Origin: Cupriavidus pampae
GTDB lineage: Bacteria; Pseudomonadota; Gammaproteobacteria; Burkholderiales; Burkholderiaceae
Direction: 5' to 3'
Length of the DNA: 64,000 nucleotides
Assembly (NCBI RefSeq): GCF_914271485.1
Contig: NZ_CAJZAG010000006.1
Coordinates: 310,001 to 374,000, forward strand
Positions 44,843 through 54,100 of the stretch are shown in pieces (positions within the stretch are counted from its first letter, which is position 1; each line of letters begins with the position of its first letter). A program made the position numbers and the translations under genes. The notes below the pieces were generated by a model. The model was not told the origin of the DNA and searched no databases. It saw nothing but the letters and a program-made list of their open reading frames with translations.

Positions 44843-45592
44843 ATGCATCCCATACTAGTCATCGAACGGGGTCGCGAGCCGTACGCACCCTGTTTCGACG
44901 CGATGCGGTCGTTCACCGAAGCCCGCACCGCCGACACCTCCGACCAGATCTGGCTGGTCGAGCATCCGCCGGTCTACACGCTCGGCCAGGCCGGCGATCC
45001 AGCGCACCTGCTTGCCCCCGATGACGCGATTCCGGTCGTCAAGATCGATCGCGGGGGCCAGATCACCTATCACGGCCCGGGCCAGATCGTGGCCTACCTG
45101 CTGCTGGACCTGCGACGCAGACGCCTGATGGTGCGCGAGCTGGTCCATGATATCGAGCAGGCCGTCCTCGATACGCTCGCGGCGTATAATCTCGCAGCCG
45201 AGCGCCGCGCCGGCGCACCGGGCATCTATCTGTCGGATGGAGCGCACCGGGGTGCCAAAATTGCCGCGCTGGGCCTCAAGATCCGCAATGGCTGCAGCTA
45301 TCACGGCGTCAGCCTCAACGTGCAGATGGACCTCTCGCCGTTTCTGCGCATCAACCCCTGCGGCTATGCCGGACTGGAAACGGTCGACATGGCCACGGCG
45401 GGTGCCACCGCGGTGGCCGACGATGCGCGCGATGGCGATGTGGCCACGCTGCCGGTGACCGCGGCTCATCAACCCGAGATCGCACGGCGCCTGGCGGCCG
45501 CCTTGTGCGAGGTGCTGGCGGCGCGCGAGGTGCGTGCCGTGGCCAACGGGCCCGCTGCCGTGGCCGGGGCAGAAACTGCCGCGGCCATATGA
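44843..45592 (+). CDS. lipB: Lipoyl(octanoyl) transferase LipB
   Basis: A 249-residue enzyme that moves octanoyl from acyl carrier protein to lipoyl domains. Conserved motifs are [36 protein letters not shown], the Lys in [13 protein letters not shown] and the thioester Cys in [10 protein letters not shown]. Compared with E. coli LipB it has an insertion of about 20 residues after LETVDM (Ala/Asp-rich) and a short Ala-rich tail. lipA follows after 51 bp. Confidence 0.95.
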   Translation: MHPILVIERGREPYAPCFDAMRSFTEARTADTSDQIWLVEHPPVYTLGQAGDPAHLLAPDDAIPVVKIDRGGQITYHGPGQIVAYLLLDLRRRRLMVRELVHDIEQAVLDTLAAYNLAAERRAGAPGIYLSDGAHRGAKIAALGLKIRNGCSYHGVSLNVQMDLSPFLRINPCGYAGLETVDMATAGATAVADDARDGDVATLPVTAAHQPEIARRLAAALCEVLAAREVRAVANGPAAVAGAETAAAI

Positions 45593-45643
45593 ATGTGATC
45601 GGCTCAGACAGCCGGCTCCCCAATTTTTAGCGGAACGAACACT

Positions 45644-46654
45644 ATGAGCGACGCCCTGATCGCCCCCACGAGCGCCCCCACGAGCGCCCCCACCAGCGAA
45701 GCCCCGCAGGCTGACTACGATCCGACGCGGAAGCAGAAGTCGGCCGACAAGACCGCGCGTATTCCCATCAAGATCGTACCGGCCGAGAAGCTCAAGAAGC
45801 CCGAGTGGATCCGCGTCAAGGCGGCCACCGGCAGCTCGCGCTTCTACGAGATCAAGGACATCCTGCGTGCGAACAACCTCGTCACGGTGTGCGAGGAGGC
45901 GAGCTGCCCGAACATCGGCGAATGCTTCGGCAAGGGCACGGCCACGTTCATGATCATGGGTGACAAGTGCACGCGTCGCTGCCCGTTCTGCGACGTCGGC
46001 CATGGCCGCCCCGATCCGCTCGACGTCAACGAGCCGGGCAATCTGGCTCGTACCATCGCCCAGCTGAAGCTCAACTACGTGGTGATCACCAGCGTGGACC
46101 GCGACGATCTGCGCGACGGTGGCGCCCAGCACTTCGTGGACTGCATCACGCAGACGCGCGAACTGTCACCGGCGACGCGCATCGAGGTTCTGGTGCCCGA
46201 CTTCCGCGGCCGCCTCGACAAGGCGCTGGATATCCTGCAGGCCGGCCCGCCCGACGTGATGAATCACAACATGGAAACGGTGCCGCGCCTGTACAAGCAG
46301 GCTCGCCCGGGCGCCGACTATGCGCATTCGCTCAAGCTGCTGCAGGAGTTCAAGCGCCGCAACCCGACCGTCGCGACCAAGTCTGGCCTGATGGTCGGCC
46401 TGGGCGAGACCGACGAGGAAATTCTCGAAGTCATGCGCGACATGCGCGCGCACGATATCGACATGCTGACCATCGGCCAGTATCTGGCGCCGTCGGGTCA
46501 TCACCTGCCGGTGTTGCGCTACGTGCACCCGGACACGTTCAAGATGTTCGAGGACGAGGCCTACAAGATGGGCTTCACGCACGCCGCTGTCGGCGCGATG
46601 GTCCGCAGCTCGTACCACGCGGACCAGCAGGCGCATCAGGCCGGGTTTGCCTGA
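45644..46654 (+). CDS. lipA: Lipoyl synthase LipA
   Basis: A 336-residue radical SAM enzyme that inserts two sulfurs into protein-bound octanoyl groups. The auxiliary cluster Cys motif is [12 protein letters not shown] and the radical SAM cluster motif is CTRRCPFC. The rest follows the family closely, ending with a conserved [17 protein letters not shown] region. The first 15 residues contain [12 protein letters not shown] from three tandem 12-bp repeats. It is cotranscribed with lipB and followed by a clear terminator. Confidence 0.98.
   Translation: MSDALIAPTSAPTSAPTSEAPQADYDPTRKQKSADKTARIPIKIVPAEKLKKPEWIRVKAATGSSRFYEIKDILRANNLVTVCEEASCPNIGECFGKGTATFMIMGDKCTRRCPFCDVGHGRPDPLDVNEPGNLARTIAQLKLNYVVITSVDRDDLRDGGAQHFVDCITQTRELSPATRIEVLVPDFRGRLDKALDILQAGPPDVMNHNMETVPRLYKQARPGADYAHSLKLLQEFKRRNPTVATKSGLMVGLGETDEEILEVMRDMRAHDIDMLTIGQYLAPSGHHLPVLRYVHPDTFKMFEDEAYKMGFTHAAVGAMVRSSYHADQQAHQAGFA
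45661..45696 (+). repeat. 12-bp tandem repeat in the lipA N-terminus
   Basis: Three units CGCCCCCACGAG, CGCCCCCACGAG, CGCCCCCACCAG in a row, encoding APTS repeats in a non-conserved tail. Slippage would keep the frame. Confidence 0.85.
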
Positions 46655-46684
46655 ACGCCTCGTCGTTGTGAAATAGCACGCCAG

Positions 46685-46709
46685 ACGGCCGGGTTTCCCG
46701 GCCGTTTTG
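46685..46709 (+). terminator. Rho-independent terminator of lipBA
   Basis: ACGGCCGGG (46685-46693) pairs with CCCGGCCGT (46697-46705) around TTT, followed by TTTTG. It starts 30 bp after the lipA stop. It is a strong intrinsic terminator. Confidence 0.93.
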
Positions 46710-46965
46710 TATTGTGCCGTGCGAACCGGAAAGGTGCGGATGGCGTGGCGTTGGCTGCTTTTCAGGGCAGGACCGCACGGTTTAGGTGCAAAATACCTAG
46801 GGACATCCCGAAGTGGTAGTCGTTCGCTTGTTTCGATATCATGAATTTATCGATAAAACATCGATGAAATAGCGAAACGTCACATCCGGATCGTCAGCAG
46901 GCCCGTTACTTGCTCAGTAGCGTGCTTAGCAAAAACTGTCTGGCATCATCTCAACGGCTTCCCCC
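46710..46965. promoter_or_regulatory. Promoter region of the 5-oxoproline cluster with AT-rich palindromes
   Basis: The segment 46828-46880 is the most AT-rich of the area and contains the perfect palindromes TTTATCGATAAA (46846-46857) and CATCGATG (46859-46866), with TCGATATCATGA just upstream. Such paired ATCGAT motifs look like an operator. The pxpB start lies 100 bp downstream. No regulator gene is adjacent, so the binding protein is unknown. Confidence 0.5.
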
Positions 46966-47616
46966 ATGCCCCAATGCACCGTCCATCGCCTCGCGGAACA
47001 AGCGCTGCTCTATAGCGTCGCGCCGCCGGCATCCCTCGAGGTCCAGCGTCGTATCTGGGCCATGGCCGAGCGGGCCGCGGACTGGCGCGGCGTGGTCGAC
47101 GTCGTGCCGGGCATGAACAACCTCACCGTGGTCTTCGATGGCTCCGCCGACGTGAGCGCGCTCGAACGCAACCTCAAGGTGGCCTGGGCGTCTGGCGAGA
47201 CCCGCAACGCGACCGGCAAGCTCGTGGAGATTCCGGTGCGCTACGGCGGCGAGCACGGCCCAGATCTGGCCGACGTGGCCGCGCACACGGGGCTGTCGGC
47301 CGAGGAGGTCGTGCGCCGTCATGCCGCCGGCGAGTACGTGGTGTATTTCCTCGGCTTCCAACCGGGCTTCGCCTATATGGGCGGCATGGAGCCCGCGCTG
47401 GCCACGCCGCGCCGCCGCGAGCCCCGTCTGGCCGTGCCGGCGGGCGCGGTCGGCATCGGTGGCGAGCAGACCGGTATCTATCCCGCCGTGCTGCCCGGTG
47501 GCTGGCAGCTGATCGGCCATACCGATGCGCAATTGTTCGTGGCGGACCGTGATCCGCCGTCCCTGTTTGCGCCTGGTGACACCGTGCGCTTTGTCATCGA
47601 GGAATTTGTCGCGTGA
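46966..47616 (+). CDS. pxpB: 5-oxoprolinase subunit PxpB
   Basis: A 216-residue subunit of the ATP-dependent prokaryotic 5-oxoprolinase PxpABC (KipI/YbgJ family), which opens 5-oxoproline to glutamate. Typical segments are VVDVVPGMNNLTVVFDG, EIPVRYGGEHGPDLADVA and VYFLGFQPGFAYMGGM, then PAGAVGIGGEQTGIYP. It is a cytoplasmic enzyme. Its stop overlaps the pxpC start (GTGA), so PxpB and PxpC are made together. It is the first gene of a six-gene cluster. Confidence 0.95.
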   Translation: MPQCTVHRLAEQALLYSVAPPASLEVQRRIWAMAERAADWRGVVDVVPGMNNLTVVFDGSADVSALERNLKVAWASGETRNATGKLVEIPVRYGGEHGPDLADVAAHTGLSAEEVVRRHAAGEYVVYFLGFQPGFAYMGGMEPALATPRRREPRLAVPAGAVGIGGEQTGIYPAVLPGGWQLIGHTDAQLFVADRDPPSLFAPGDTVRFVIEEFVA

Positions 47617-48632
47617 TTGAGATCATTCGCCCTGGCGCTCAGGCATCGGTCCAGGATCTGGGCCGGATTGGCTTCCGCCGCTTCGGCGTGGGCCGTTCGG
47701 GCGCCGCCGACGGGCTCGCGCTCGAAGTCGGCAATCGGTTGCTCGGCAATGCACCCGGCGACGCCGGCATCGAATTCACGCTCGGGCGCGCGGCCATGCG
47801 CTTCCACGCGGATATGCGCGTGGCGCTGACCGGCGCCGAGTGCGGCGCGAACATCGATGGCCTGCCCGTGTGGGCATGGCATGCGTTCGATGTGCGCAAG
47901 GGACAGGTGCTGACGCTGCCAGCCGCGCGCGGCGGCACGCGCACCTACCTCTGCGTGTCGGGCGGCATCGACGTGCCGCTGGTGATGAACTCGCGCAGTA
48001 CCGATCTGAAGTCCAGCTATGGTGGTTTTCAGGGCCGCGCGTTGCGCGACGGCGATCGTCTGCCGGTGGGCCGCGTGGGGCTGGAGCGCGAACAGGACTG
48101 GCTCGGCGTGGCCGCGCCCGCCTGGTCGCTGCCGGCCAACCGCGCTGGCGATGCATGGGTGGTGCGCATGCTGGCCGGTCCCGAGTACGAGGATTTCGAG
48201 CCCGCCGCGCAGGCCGCGCTGTGGGACGCCGAGTGGACCATCACGCCGCAGAGCAATCGCATGGGTCTGCGTCTGCAAGGGCCGGCGCTCGCGCGCCGCG
48301 CCGAGCGCAGTGCCGATCTGCTGTCGCACGGCGTGGTGCCCGGCGTGATGCAGGTGCCCCCGTCGGGTCAGCCGATCGCGCTGATGAGCGATGCACAGAC
48401 CACCGGCGGCTATCCAAAGATCGGCGTGGTGATTGGCGCGGACCTGTGGCGTCTGGCGCAGGTGCCGCTTGGCGCGTCGGTGCGCTTCATGCAGGTGACG
48501 CTCGAAGGTGCCGCGGCTGCGCAGGCGGAAGTGGACCGCTATCTGCGGCAGATCGATCAGGCCCTGCGCTGGCAGGACGCCGGCATGATCATCGCCGCGC
48601 GTCGGCGGACCCAGACTCGCGCCGTGGCGTAG
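47613..48632 (+). CDS. pxpC: 5-oxoprolinase subunit PxpC
   Basis: A 339-residue subunit (KipA/YbgK, biotin-dependent carboxyltransferase fold) of the 5-oxoprolinase. It opens MIEIIRPGAQASVQDLGRIGFRRFGV (GTG start at 47613 overlapping the pxpB stop). Other family segments are YLCVSGGIDVPLVMNSRSTD, YGGFQGRALRDGD, SNRMGLRLQGPAL and LSHGVVPGVMQVPPSGQPIALMSDAQTTGGYPKIG. pxpA follows after 57 bp. Confidence 0.95.
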   Translation: MIEIIRPGAQASVQDLGRIGFRRFGVGRSGAADGLALEVGNRLLGNAPGDAGIEFTLGRAAMRFHADMRVALTGAECGANIDGLPVWAWHAFDVRKGQVLTLPAARGGTRTYLCVSGGIDVPLVMNSRSTDLKSSYGGFQGRALRDGDRLPVGRVGLEREQDWLGVAAPAWSLPANRAGDAWVVRMLAGPEYEDFEPAAQAALWDAEWTITPQSNRMGLRLQGPALARRAERSADLLSHGVVPGVMQVPPSGQPIALMSDAQTTGGYPKIGVVIGADLWRLAQVPLGASVRFMQVTLEGAAAAQAEVDRYLRQIDQALRWQDAGMIIAARRRTQTRAVA

Positions 48633-48689
48633 TACCCGCCCCTCCGCAGCCCCCCCCAGGACATCAGAAAAACTCGCAGGAGAACCCCC

Positions 48690-49430
48690 ATGGAAATCGA
48701 CCTGAATGCCGACCTCGGTGAAGGCTGCGGCAACGATGAAACACTGCTGACGCTGATCAGCTCCGCCAACGTCGCGTGCGGCTGGCACGCTGGCGACGCG
48801 GCGACGATGCTGCAGACCGTCAAGTGGGCGCTGGCGAATGGCGTGGCCATCGGCGCGCATCCGAGCTTTCCCGATCGCGAGAATTTCGGTCGCACGGAAA
48901 TGCAGCGCGATCCGGAAGCCGTCTATGCCGACGTGCTGTACCAGATCGGCGCGCTCGACGCGATGGTGCGCGCGCAGGGCGGGCAGCTCGCGCACGTGAA
49001 GCCGCATGGCGCGCTGTACAACATGGCCGTGCGCGATGCGGCGTTGTGCGAGGCGATCGTGCGCGCGGTGCGTGACTACAACCCTAACCTCGTGTTCTTC
49101 GGGCTGGCCAACAGCCAGATGATCACCATCGCGCGCGCTCACGGCCTGCGCGTCAAGGAAGAAGTGTTTGCCGACCGGGGCTACAACCCCGACGGCACGC
49201 TCGTCAAACGCGGCACGCCCGGCGCGCTGCACGAGGACGAAGAAGTCGCCCTGAACCAGACGTTGAGCATGGTGCGCGAGCAGCGCGTGCGCGCCATCGA
49301 TGGCAACTGGGTACCCATCCGCGCCGAAACCGTGTGCCTGCACGGCGATGGCGCTCACGCGCTTGCCTTCGCGCGCCGCATCCGGGAACGGCTCGGCGCG
49401 GAAGGCATCGCTGTACGGGCCGGCGTCTGA
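48690..49430 (+). CDS. pxpA: 5-oxoprolinase subunit PxpA
   Basis: A 246-residue LamB/YcsF-family protein, the subunit that acts with PxpBC to hydrolyse 5-oxoproline with ATP. The start [16 protein letters not shown] follows an aggag ribosome site. [59 protein letters not shown] and CLHGDGAHA are all conserved. 5-oxoproline forms spontaneously from glutamine and glutamate, so the complex is a housekeeping repair and salvage enzyme. Confidence 0.95.
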   Translation: MEIDLNADLGEGCGNDETLLTLISSANVACGWHAGDAATMLQTVKWALANGVAIGAHPSFPDRENFGRTEMQRDPEAVYADVLYQIGALDAMVRAQGGQLAHVKPHGALYNMAVRDAALCEAIVRAVRDYNPNLVFFGLANSQMITIARAHGLRVKEEVFADRGYNPDGTLVKRGTPGALHEDEEVALNQTLSMVREQRVRAIDGNWVPIRAETVCLHGDGAHALAFARRIRERLGAEGIAVRAGV

Positions 49431-49482
49431 GGGGGCATCCCCGCAGGCTGGCGTCGATTCATCTCTCTATCTGGTGTCCGTC

Positions 49483-50223
49483 ATGGAATCAGCTGTCAAT
49501 CTTTGGCCCCTGCTCGGGGTCGGTGTCATCATCCTCGGCTTCGTGCTGCGGTTCAATCCGATGCTCGTGGTCGCGCTCGCGGCACTGGCCACCGGGCTGG
49601 CCGCGTCGATGCCGCTGATGAACATCTTCGCCGCCATCGGCACCGCCTTCGTCAAGGCGCGCAACCTGCCGCTGATCATCCTGCTGCCGCTCGCGGTCAT
49701 TGGGCTGCTCGAGCGTCATGGCTTGCGTGAGCATGCGCAGGCTTGGATCTCGCGCATCGCTTCGGCGACGGTGGGCCGTCTGCTGATCGTGTACCTCGCG
49801 GTGCGCGAACTCACCGCGGCCGTCGGTCTGACCAGCCTCGGCGGTCATCCGCAGATGGTGCGTCCGCTGCTGGCCCCGATGGCGGAAGGCGCGGCCGAGA
49901 ATCGCTTCGGCCACCTGCCCGAGCCCGTGCGCCAGCGCGTGCTCGCGTTCTGCGCGGCCACCGATAACGTCGGCCTGTTCTTCGGCGAGGACATCTTCGT
50001 GGCGTTTGGCGCCATCGCACTGATGCACACGTTCCTGCTGTCGTCGAATATCGACGTGGAGCCGCTGCACATCGCGGTGTGGGGCATTCCCACGGCGATC
50101 TGCGCGTTCCTGATCCATGCGGTGCGCCTGAAGCGCCTGGACGGCTGGCTCGCGCGCGAGCTGGGTGGCCGCGCGGCGGTGCCCACCAATGCCACGCCGG
50201 CTGCCGCTGGCAAGAGCGAATAA
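49483..50223 (+). CDS. DUF969 family membrane protein (likely transporter component)
   Basis: A 246-residue inner-membrane protein with about six hydrophobic helices (e.g. LLGVGVIILGFVLRFNPMLVVALAALATG). DUF969 and DUF979 genes occur together and commonly next to pxpABC and pcp. Together they look like a two-part permease. From the context 5-oxoproline is the likely substrate, but this is inference. The start at 49483 is the last ATG before the first helix; the frame open from 49300 overlaps pxpA. Confidence 0.85.
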   Translation: MESAVNLWPLLGVGVIILGFVLRFNPMLVVALAALATGLAASMPLMNIFAAIGTAFVKARNLPLIILLPLAVIGLLERHGLREHAQAWISRIASATVGRLLIVYLAVRELTAAVGLTSLGGHPQMVRPLLAPMAEGAAENRFGHLPEPVRQRVLAFCAATDNVGLFFGEDIFVAFGAIALMHTFLLSSNIDVEPLHIAVWGIPTAICAFLIHAVRLKRLDGWLARELGGRAAVPTNATPAAAGKSE

Positions 50224-50235
50224 GCGGAGCTGGAC

Positions 50236-51186
50236 ATGATCGTATCCATCGACTATCTCTACTGGCTCGCGGGCCTGGTGCTGGCCATCACGGCACTGAT
50301 GACGTTCACGGACAAGACGCATCCGCGTCGCGTGTCCACGGGGCTGTTCTGGCTGCTGTACGCGGTGATCTTCCTGATCGGCGACAAGATTCCGCCGGCC
50401 ATCGTCGGTATTGCGGCGGTCGTCATGGCACTGATCGCCGGGTTTGGCGGCGTGGGCCAGGGCAAGCACGGCACCCTGCCCGAAGCGGAGCGTCGCGCCA
50501 GCGCGAAGCGTCTCGGCAACAAGCTGTTTATCCCCGCGCTGCTGATTCCGCTGGTCACGGTGCTGGGCACCGTGTTCTTCAAGGATGTGAAGATCGCGGG
50601 CCTGGCACTACTGGACCCGAAGAACGTCACGTTCGTCTCGCTCGGTATCGGCTGCCTGATCTCGCTGGGCGTGGTGTGCTGGCTCACGCGTGATTCGGTG
50701 ACGCAGGGCGTCAAGGAATCGCGTCGCCTGATCGAATCGCTCGGTTGGGCGCTGGTGCTGCCGCAGATGCTCGCGATGCTCGGCCTGGTGTTTGCCGATG
50801 CGGGCGTGGGCAAGGCCGTGGCGCATCTGAGCACCGCGTACATCAACATGGACTACAAGCTCGTGGCTGTGGCGGTGTATTGCATCGGCATGGCGCTGTT
50901 CACGGTGATCATGGGTAACGGCTTTGCGGCGTTTCCGGTGATGACCGGCGGCGTGGGCGTGCCCATCCTGGTCGGCATGTTCCATGCGAATCCGGCGGTG
51001 ATGGCGGCAATCGGCATGTTCTCGGGCTACTGCGGTACGCTGATGACGCCGATGGCGGCCAACTTCAACATCGTGCCGGCCGCGCTGCTCGAACTGGACG
51101 ACAAGAACGCCGTGATCCGCGCGCAGGTGCCGACCGCGCTTGGCGTGCTGGCGGCCAATATCGCCCTGCTGTACTTCCTGATGTAA
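50236..51186 (+). CDS. DUF979 family membrane protein (likely transporter component)
   Basis: A 316-residue inner-membrane protein with about nine hydrophobic segments (opening [20 protein letters not shown]; later [22 protein letters not shown] and [27 protein letters not shown]). It is the obligate neighbour of DUF969, 12 bp downstream with a ribosome site. Sequence with Gly/Pro-interrupted helices resembles ion-transporter superfamily carriers. Function is inferred from genes around it (pxpABC, pcp). Confidence 0.85.
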   Translation: MIVSIDYLYWLAGLVLAITALMTFTDKTHPRRVSTGLFWLLYAVIFLIGDKIPPAIVGIAAVVMALIAGFGGVGQGKHGTLPEAERRASAKRLGNKLFIPALLIPLVTVLGTVFFKDVKIAGLALLDPKNVTFVSLGIGCLISLGVVCWLTRDSVTQGVKESRRLIESLGWALVLPQMLAMLGLVFADAGVGKAVAHLSTAYINMDYKLVAVAVYCIGMALFTVIMGNGFAAFPVMTGGVGVPILVGMFHANPAVMAAIGMFSGYCGTLMTPMAANFNIVPAALLELDDKNAVIRAQVPTALGVLAANIALLYFLM

Positions 51187-51199
51187 CGAGGCCCTCCGT

Positions 51200-51850
51200 A
51201 TGCGCACCGTATTGCTTACCGGCTTCGAGCCGTTCGACAAGGAACCGGTCAATCCGTCGTGGGAGGCGGTGCGCGCACTCGATGGGCAGCGCGTCGGCGA
51301 CGCGATCATTGTCGCGCGCCAGCTGCCCTGCGTGTTCGGCGCGGCGATTACCGGCATCGAAGCGCTGCTCGACGAGCTGAAGCCCGACGTCGTGATCGCG
51401 GTTGGTCAGGCCGGTGGTCGCACGGAACTGTCGATCGAGCGCATCGCGATCAACGTCGACGATGCGCGCATCGCGGATAACGCGGGCGCGCAGCCGATCG
51501 ACGTGACGATTGCGGCGGCAGGTCCGGCCGCGTATTTCGCGACGTTGCCGATCAAGGCCATCACGCGCGATCTACGCGCGGCAGGCGTGCCGGCGATGGT
51601 GTCGCAGACCGCGGGCACCTTCGTGTGCAATCACGTGTTCTACGGTCTGATGCATGCGCTCGCGCAACGCGGCAACGCGCAGGTGCGCGGTGGCTTTATC
51701 CACATCCCGTATCTGCCGGAGCAGGCCGCGCGTCATCCGGGCGCGCCGAGCCTCGCACTGGACACGCTGATCGCGGGCCTGCGCGTGGCGGTTGCCACCA
51801 CACTCGCCACGACCGATGACGTTCGCGAACAGGGTGGCCAACTCCACTAA
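51200..51850 (+). CDS. pcp: Pyrrolidone-carboxylate (pyroglutamyl) peptidase
   Basis: A 216-residue cytoplasmic cysteine peptidase (family C15) that removes N-terminal 5-oxoproline from peptides, supplying the substrate of PxpABC. The triad is visible as Glu in [14 protein letters not shown], Cys in [16 protein letters not shown] and His in [13 protein letters not shown]. The start [24 protein letters not shown] is typical. Its stop codon overlaps the first base of the 114-bp palindrome. Confidence 0.97.
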   Translation: MRTVLLTGFEPFDKEPVNPSWEAVRALDGQRVGDAIIVARQLPCVFGAAITGIEALLDELKPDVVIAVGQAGGRTELSIERIAINVDDARIADNAGAQPIDVTIAAAGPAAYFATLPIKAITRDLRAAGVPAMVSQTAGTFVCNHVFYGLMHALAQRGNAQVRGGFIHIPYLPEQAARHPGAPSLALDTLIAGLRVAVATTLATTDDVREQGGQLH

Positions 51851-51963
51851 GAGACCGTTTAAGAATGATTCTGGCGTCGTTGCGCGGCCTTGCCGTACCA
51901 CTTGTACTGTCTGCGGCCGCGCGCCTAGCCAGAACCGCTTCGCTTCATTCTTAAACGGTCTCT
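51850..51963. repeat. 114-bp palindromic element (REP/MITE-like) between convergent genes
   Basis: The ends, 51850-51868 (AGAGACCGTTTAAGAATGA) and 51945-51963, are perfect 19-bp inverted repeats. Inside are TTCTGGC/GCCAGAA (51869-51875 and 51928-51934), GCGCGGCC/GGCCGCGC (51882-51889 and 51915-51922) and a GTAC/GTAC tip. Together they make a long interrupted hairpin. It has no coding potential. It may be a dispersed repeat in this genome and could serve as a bidirectional terminator. Confidence 0.85.
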
Positions 51964-51970
51964 AAGAAAC

Positions 51971-53236
51971 CTACTCGACCTCGTGACGCTCTGTGGCCGC
52001 GGCCACCGCGCGCGCGGTGGCGCGGCGTTGCGCGCGGCGTTGCAGCTTGCGCCGCAGCGTCACCTGCTCCAGCCGCCAGATCACGTAGCAGAACGCCAGT
52101 AGCGGCCAGAACCAGCCCAGCCATTGCGCGAGGCTGTTGAAATGAATGAAGCGGCCCATGCGCCAGCCCTGCTCGGAAATCCACGCATACGGATTCGACG
52201 GCAGCACGTTGGTCAGCACCACCAGCGTGGCCAGCGCGAGCATCGCCAGCGTCGCGCGTAGCCAGCGCGGCAGGCGCAGCAGCAGCACGAGCGCCAGCGA
52301 GCTCGTCAGCAGCGCGAAGCGCCCACCTTCCGACAGCCAGTTGAACGAGTTGTCCTCGGGAAACTGCAACTCCGCCACCGCCGCCTTGATCAGCAGCGCC
52401 GACGCCAGCAGCCCCGCGAGGATGCGCAGCATCGGCGCGGTACGCCGCATTGCGAGCGAGGCAAACAGGCCCGTGCCGAGCCAGCTGCTGGCCGTGACGA
52501 GCGTCTCCAGCAACAGCTGGCTCTGCATGTCGTCCGGGCGCAGGCCCACCGAGTCCTGCCATGTCAGCAACATCGGAAACAGTGCCTGCAGCCATTCCAT
52601 CGGCCATGAATCCGGATCGGTCAGCCATTCGCGCACGATGCCGCCCATGCCGAACAGATGCTCCTGTGGAAACACCTGCGCGAACGGCCACAGCAACAGC
52701 AGGATGATCGCGAAACTCGCATGCGGCTCGAACCACGCCATGCGCAGCCGCGAGAGCGTGCCGCGATCGATCAATGCCGCGCTGAACGGTGCGATCACCG
52801 CCGCGCCAAGCAGCGCGCCGAGCGCGTTTGTGATCAGGTCGATGTTGGACGGGATGCGGTTGGGCAGCCATGTCTGCAGCGCTTCCATCGTCGCCGATAG
52901 CAGTGCCCCCGCGACGAACGCGACCAGCGTGGCGCGCGCGCCCGAGATGCGTGGATGCAGCGACAACACCACCAGCGCGCCGAACGGACAGTACCCGATC
53001 ACGTTGGTCAGCAGATCGAAGTCGGTGATGTAACGCGGCTTCGGCGCGTTCAGATACGCAAACGGCGAAATCCCGTTATTCACCCAACCCGAGAACGGAT
53101 ACAGGCTCGCATAGACCACCAGCAGCGTGAAGCAGATCAGGCCGACGCGCGCGAGCGGCGAATGGCGCGGCAGCCAGCCCTCCAGTTCGGGCGGACGCGG
53201 ATAAACCGGCGGGCTCGGTGGGGGAGCGTGCTGCAC
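51971..53236 (-). CDS. VanZ-like family integral membrane protein
   Basis: A 421-residue membrane protein with about nine helices. The N-terminal third matches the VanZ-like family (GLICFTLLVVYASLYPFSGW; DLLTNVIGYCPFGALVVL; MEALQTWLPNRIPSNIDLITNALGALLGA, where the ExxQ and SxxDxxxNxxGxxLG pattern is typical). The C-terminal half is a second set of helices of unknown role, ending in a basic Arg-rich tail. VanZ proteins are linked to teicoplanin resistance in Gram-positives, but in Proteobacteria the function is unknown. Confidence 0.85.
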   Translation of the reverse strand: MQHAPPPSPPVYPRPPELEGWLPRHSPLARVGLICFTLLVVYASLYPFSGWVNNGISPFAYLNAPKPRYITDFDLLTNVIGYCPFGALVVLSLHPRISGARATLVAFVAGALLSATMEALQTWLPNRIPSNIDLITNALGALLGAAVIAPFSAALIDRGTLSRLRMAWFEPHASFAIILLLLWPFAQVFPQEHLFGMGGIVREWLTDPDSWPMEWLQALFPMLLTWQDSVGLRPDDMQSQLLLETLVTASSWLGTGLFASLAMRRTAPMLRILAGLLASALLIKAAVAELQFPEDNSFNWLSEGGRFALLTSSLALVLLLRLPRWLRATLAMLALATLVVLTNVLPSNPYAWISEQGWRMGRFIHFNSLAQWLGWFWPLLAFCYVIWRLEQVTLRRKLQRRAQRRATARAVAAATERHEVE

Positions 53237-53269
53237 GATGTCGAATCCCGTAACGCGTCGCCTGCGCTC

Positions 53270-54100
53270 TTACTGCGGTGCACGCGGCGCGCGCGGTGGC
53301 GTGGCTGGGGCGAGCGGCGGGACGGGCGCGGGCGACGGCGCGTCGGACAGTGGCATGGTGCCGCCCGGCAACAGCGGCGCGGCACTGACGGCGGTGGCTG
53401 CCGTGCCGTTCTCGAGCGGCAGCGTGGCGACCCAATCGAGGATCGCGGCGATCACCGCATCGCTGCTGGCCGCGAGCGCGCGCACGCCGCCGGCGCCATC
53501 AGCCGTCGGCGCGGGCTGTTCCGCCACGAAGGTCTTCTGGCCGATCTGGCCACGTTGATACACGGTCACGCGCGCGCGCACCACACCGCGGCTTGATGTA
53601 GGCGAGTCGAAGACCTGTTCGAACGCCAGCAGGTCCACGCGCATGCCCGGCGCCGCGGCATCGCGAATCCAGCCCAGCGCGCCACGCGCGGACACGGCTT
53701 CACGCAGCCGGTCGTCGAAAAGACGCGGCGCGGGCTGTACCCATCGCTGCGTGGAGTACGCCTGCAGCCGCTGCGGCTGCGCATACTGCAGGCGGTAGTA
53801 GAGCTGGCTGCCATCCATCCAGTCCGGCCCCTCGGTCTGCGCGACGCGCATCTTGGGCAACGATGCCGGCGGTTGCGCGGGCGCTGCCGCCAGCGGGCCG
53901 AGGTCGTAGGTCGTGGAAGGCGAGCTCGGCGACAGCACGCTGCAGCCGGTGAGTGCCAGAAGGGCGGCCATGGCGACCAGCGCGACCGATCCCCTGCCGG
54001 CGTTGCGCGGCAGCAGCGGTACGCGGCGCGCGGCCGTGGCGAGCGTGGCAGGAAGCGGGGCGGCGATGGTCATCACGGTGGACTCTCGAAAGCGGTTCAT
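53270..54100 (-). CDS. ABC-type transport auxiliary lipoprotein (PqiC-like)
   Basis: A 276-residue outer-membrane lipoprotein of the ABC_trans_aux family. The lipobox is LLALTGC near residue 53, followed by a Ser/Pro linker and YDLGPL, the usual start of the domain. It would link the periplasmic MCE protein to the outer membrane, as PqiC does with PqiB in E. coli. The start at 54100 is chosen because its ATG overlaps the MCE stop (ATGA), but it gives an unusually long pre-lipobox segment. An internal ATG at 54073 is possible. The tail is Pro/Ala-rich. Confidence 0.85.
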   Translation of the reverse strand: MNRFRESTVMTIAAPLPATLATAARRVPLLPRNAGRGSVALVAMAALLALTGCSVLSPSSPSTTYDLGPLAAAPAQPPASLPKMRVAQTEGPDWMDGSQLYYRLQYAQPQRLQAYSTQRWVQPAPRLFDDRLREAVSARGALGWIRDAAAPGMRVDLLAFEQVFDSPTSSRGVVRARVTVYQRGQIGQKTFVAEQPAPTADGAGGVRALAASSDAVIAAILDWVATLPLENGTAATAVSAAPLLPGGTMPLSDAPSPAPVPPLAPATPPRAPRAPQ

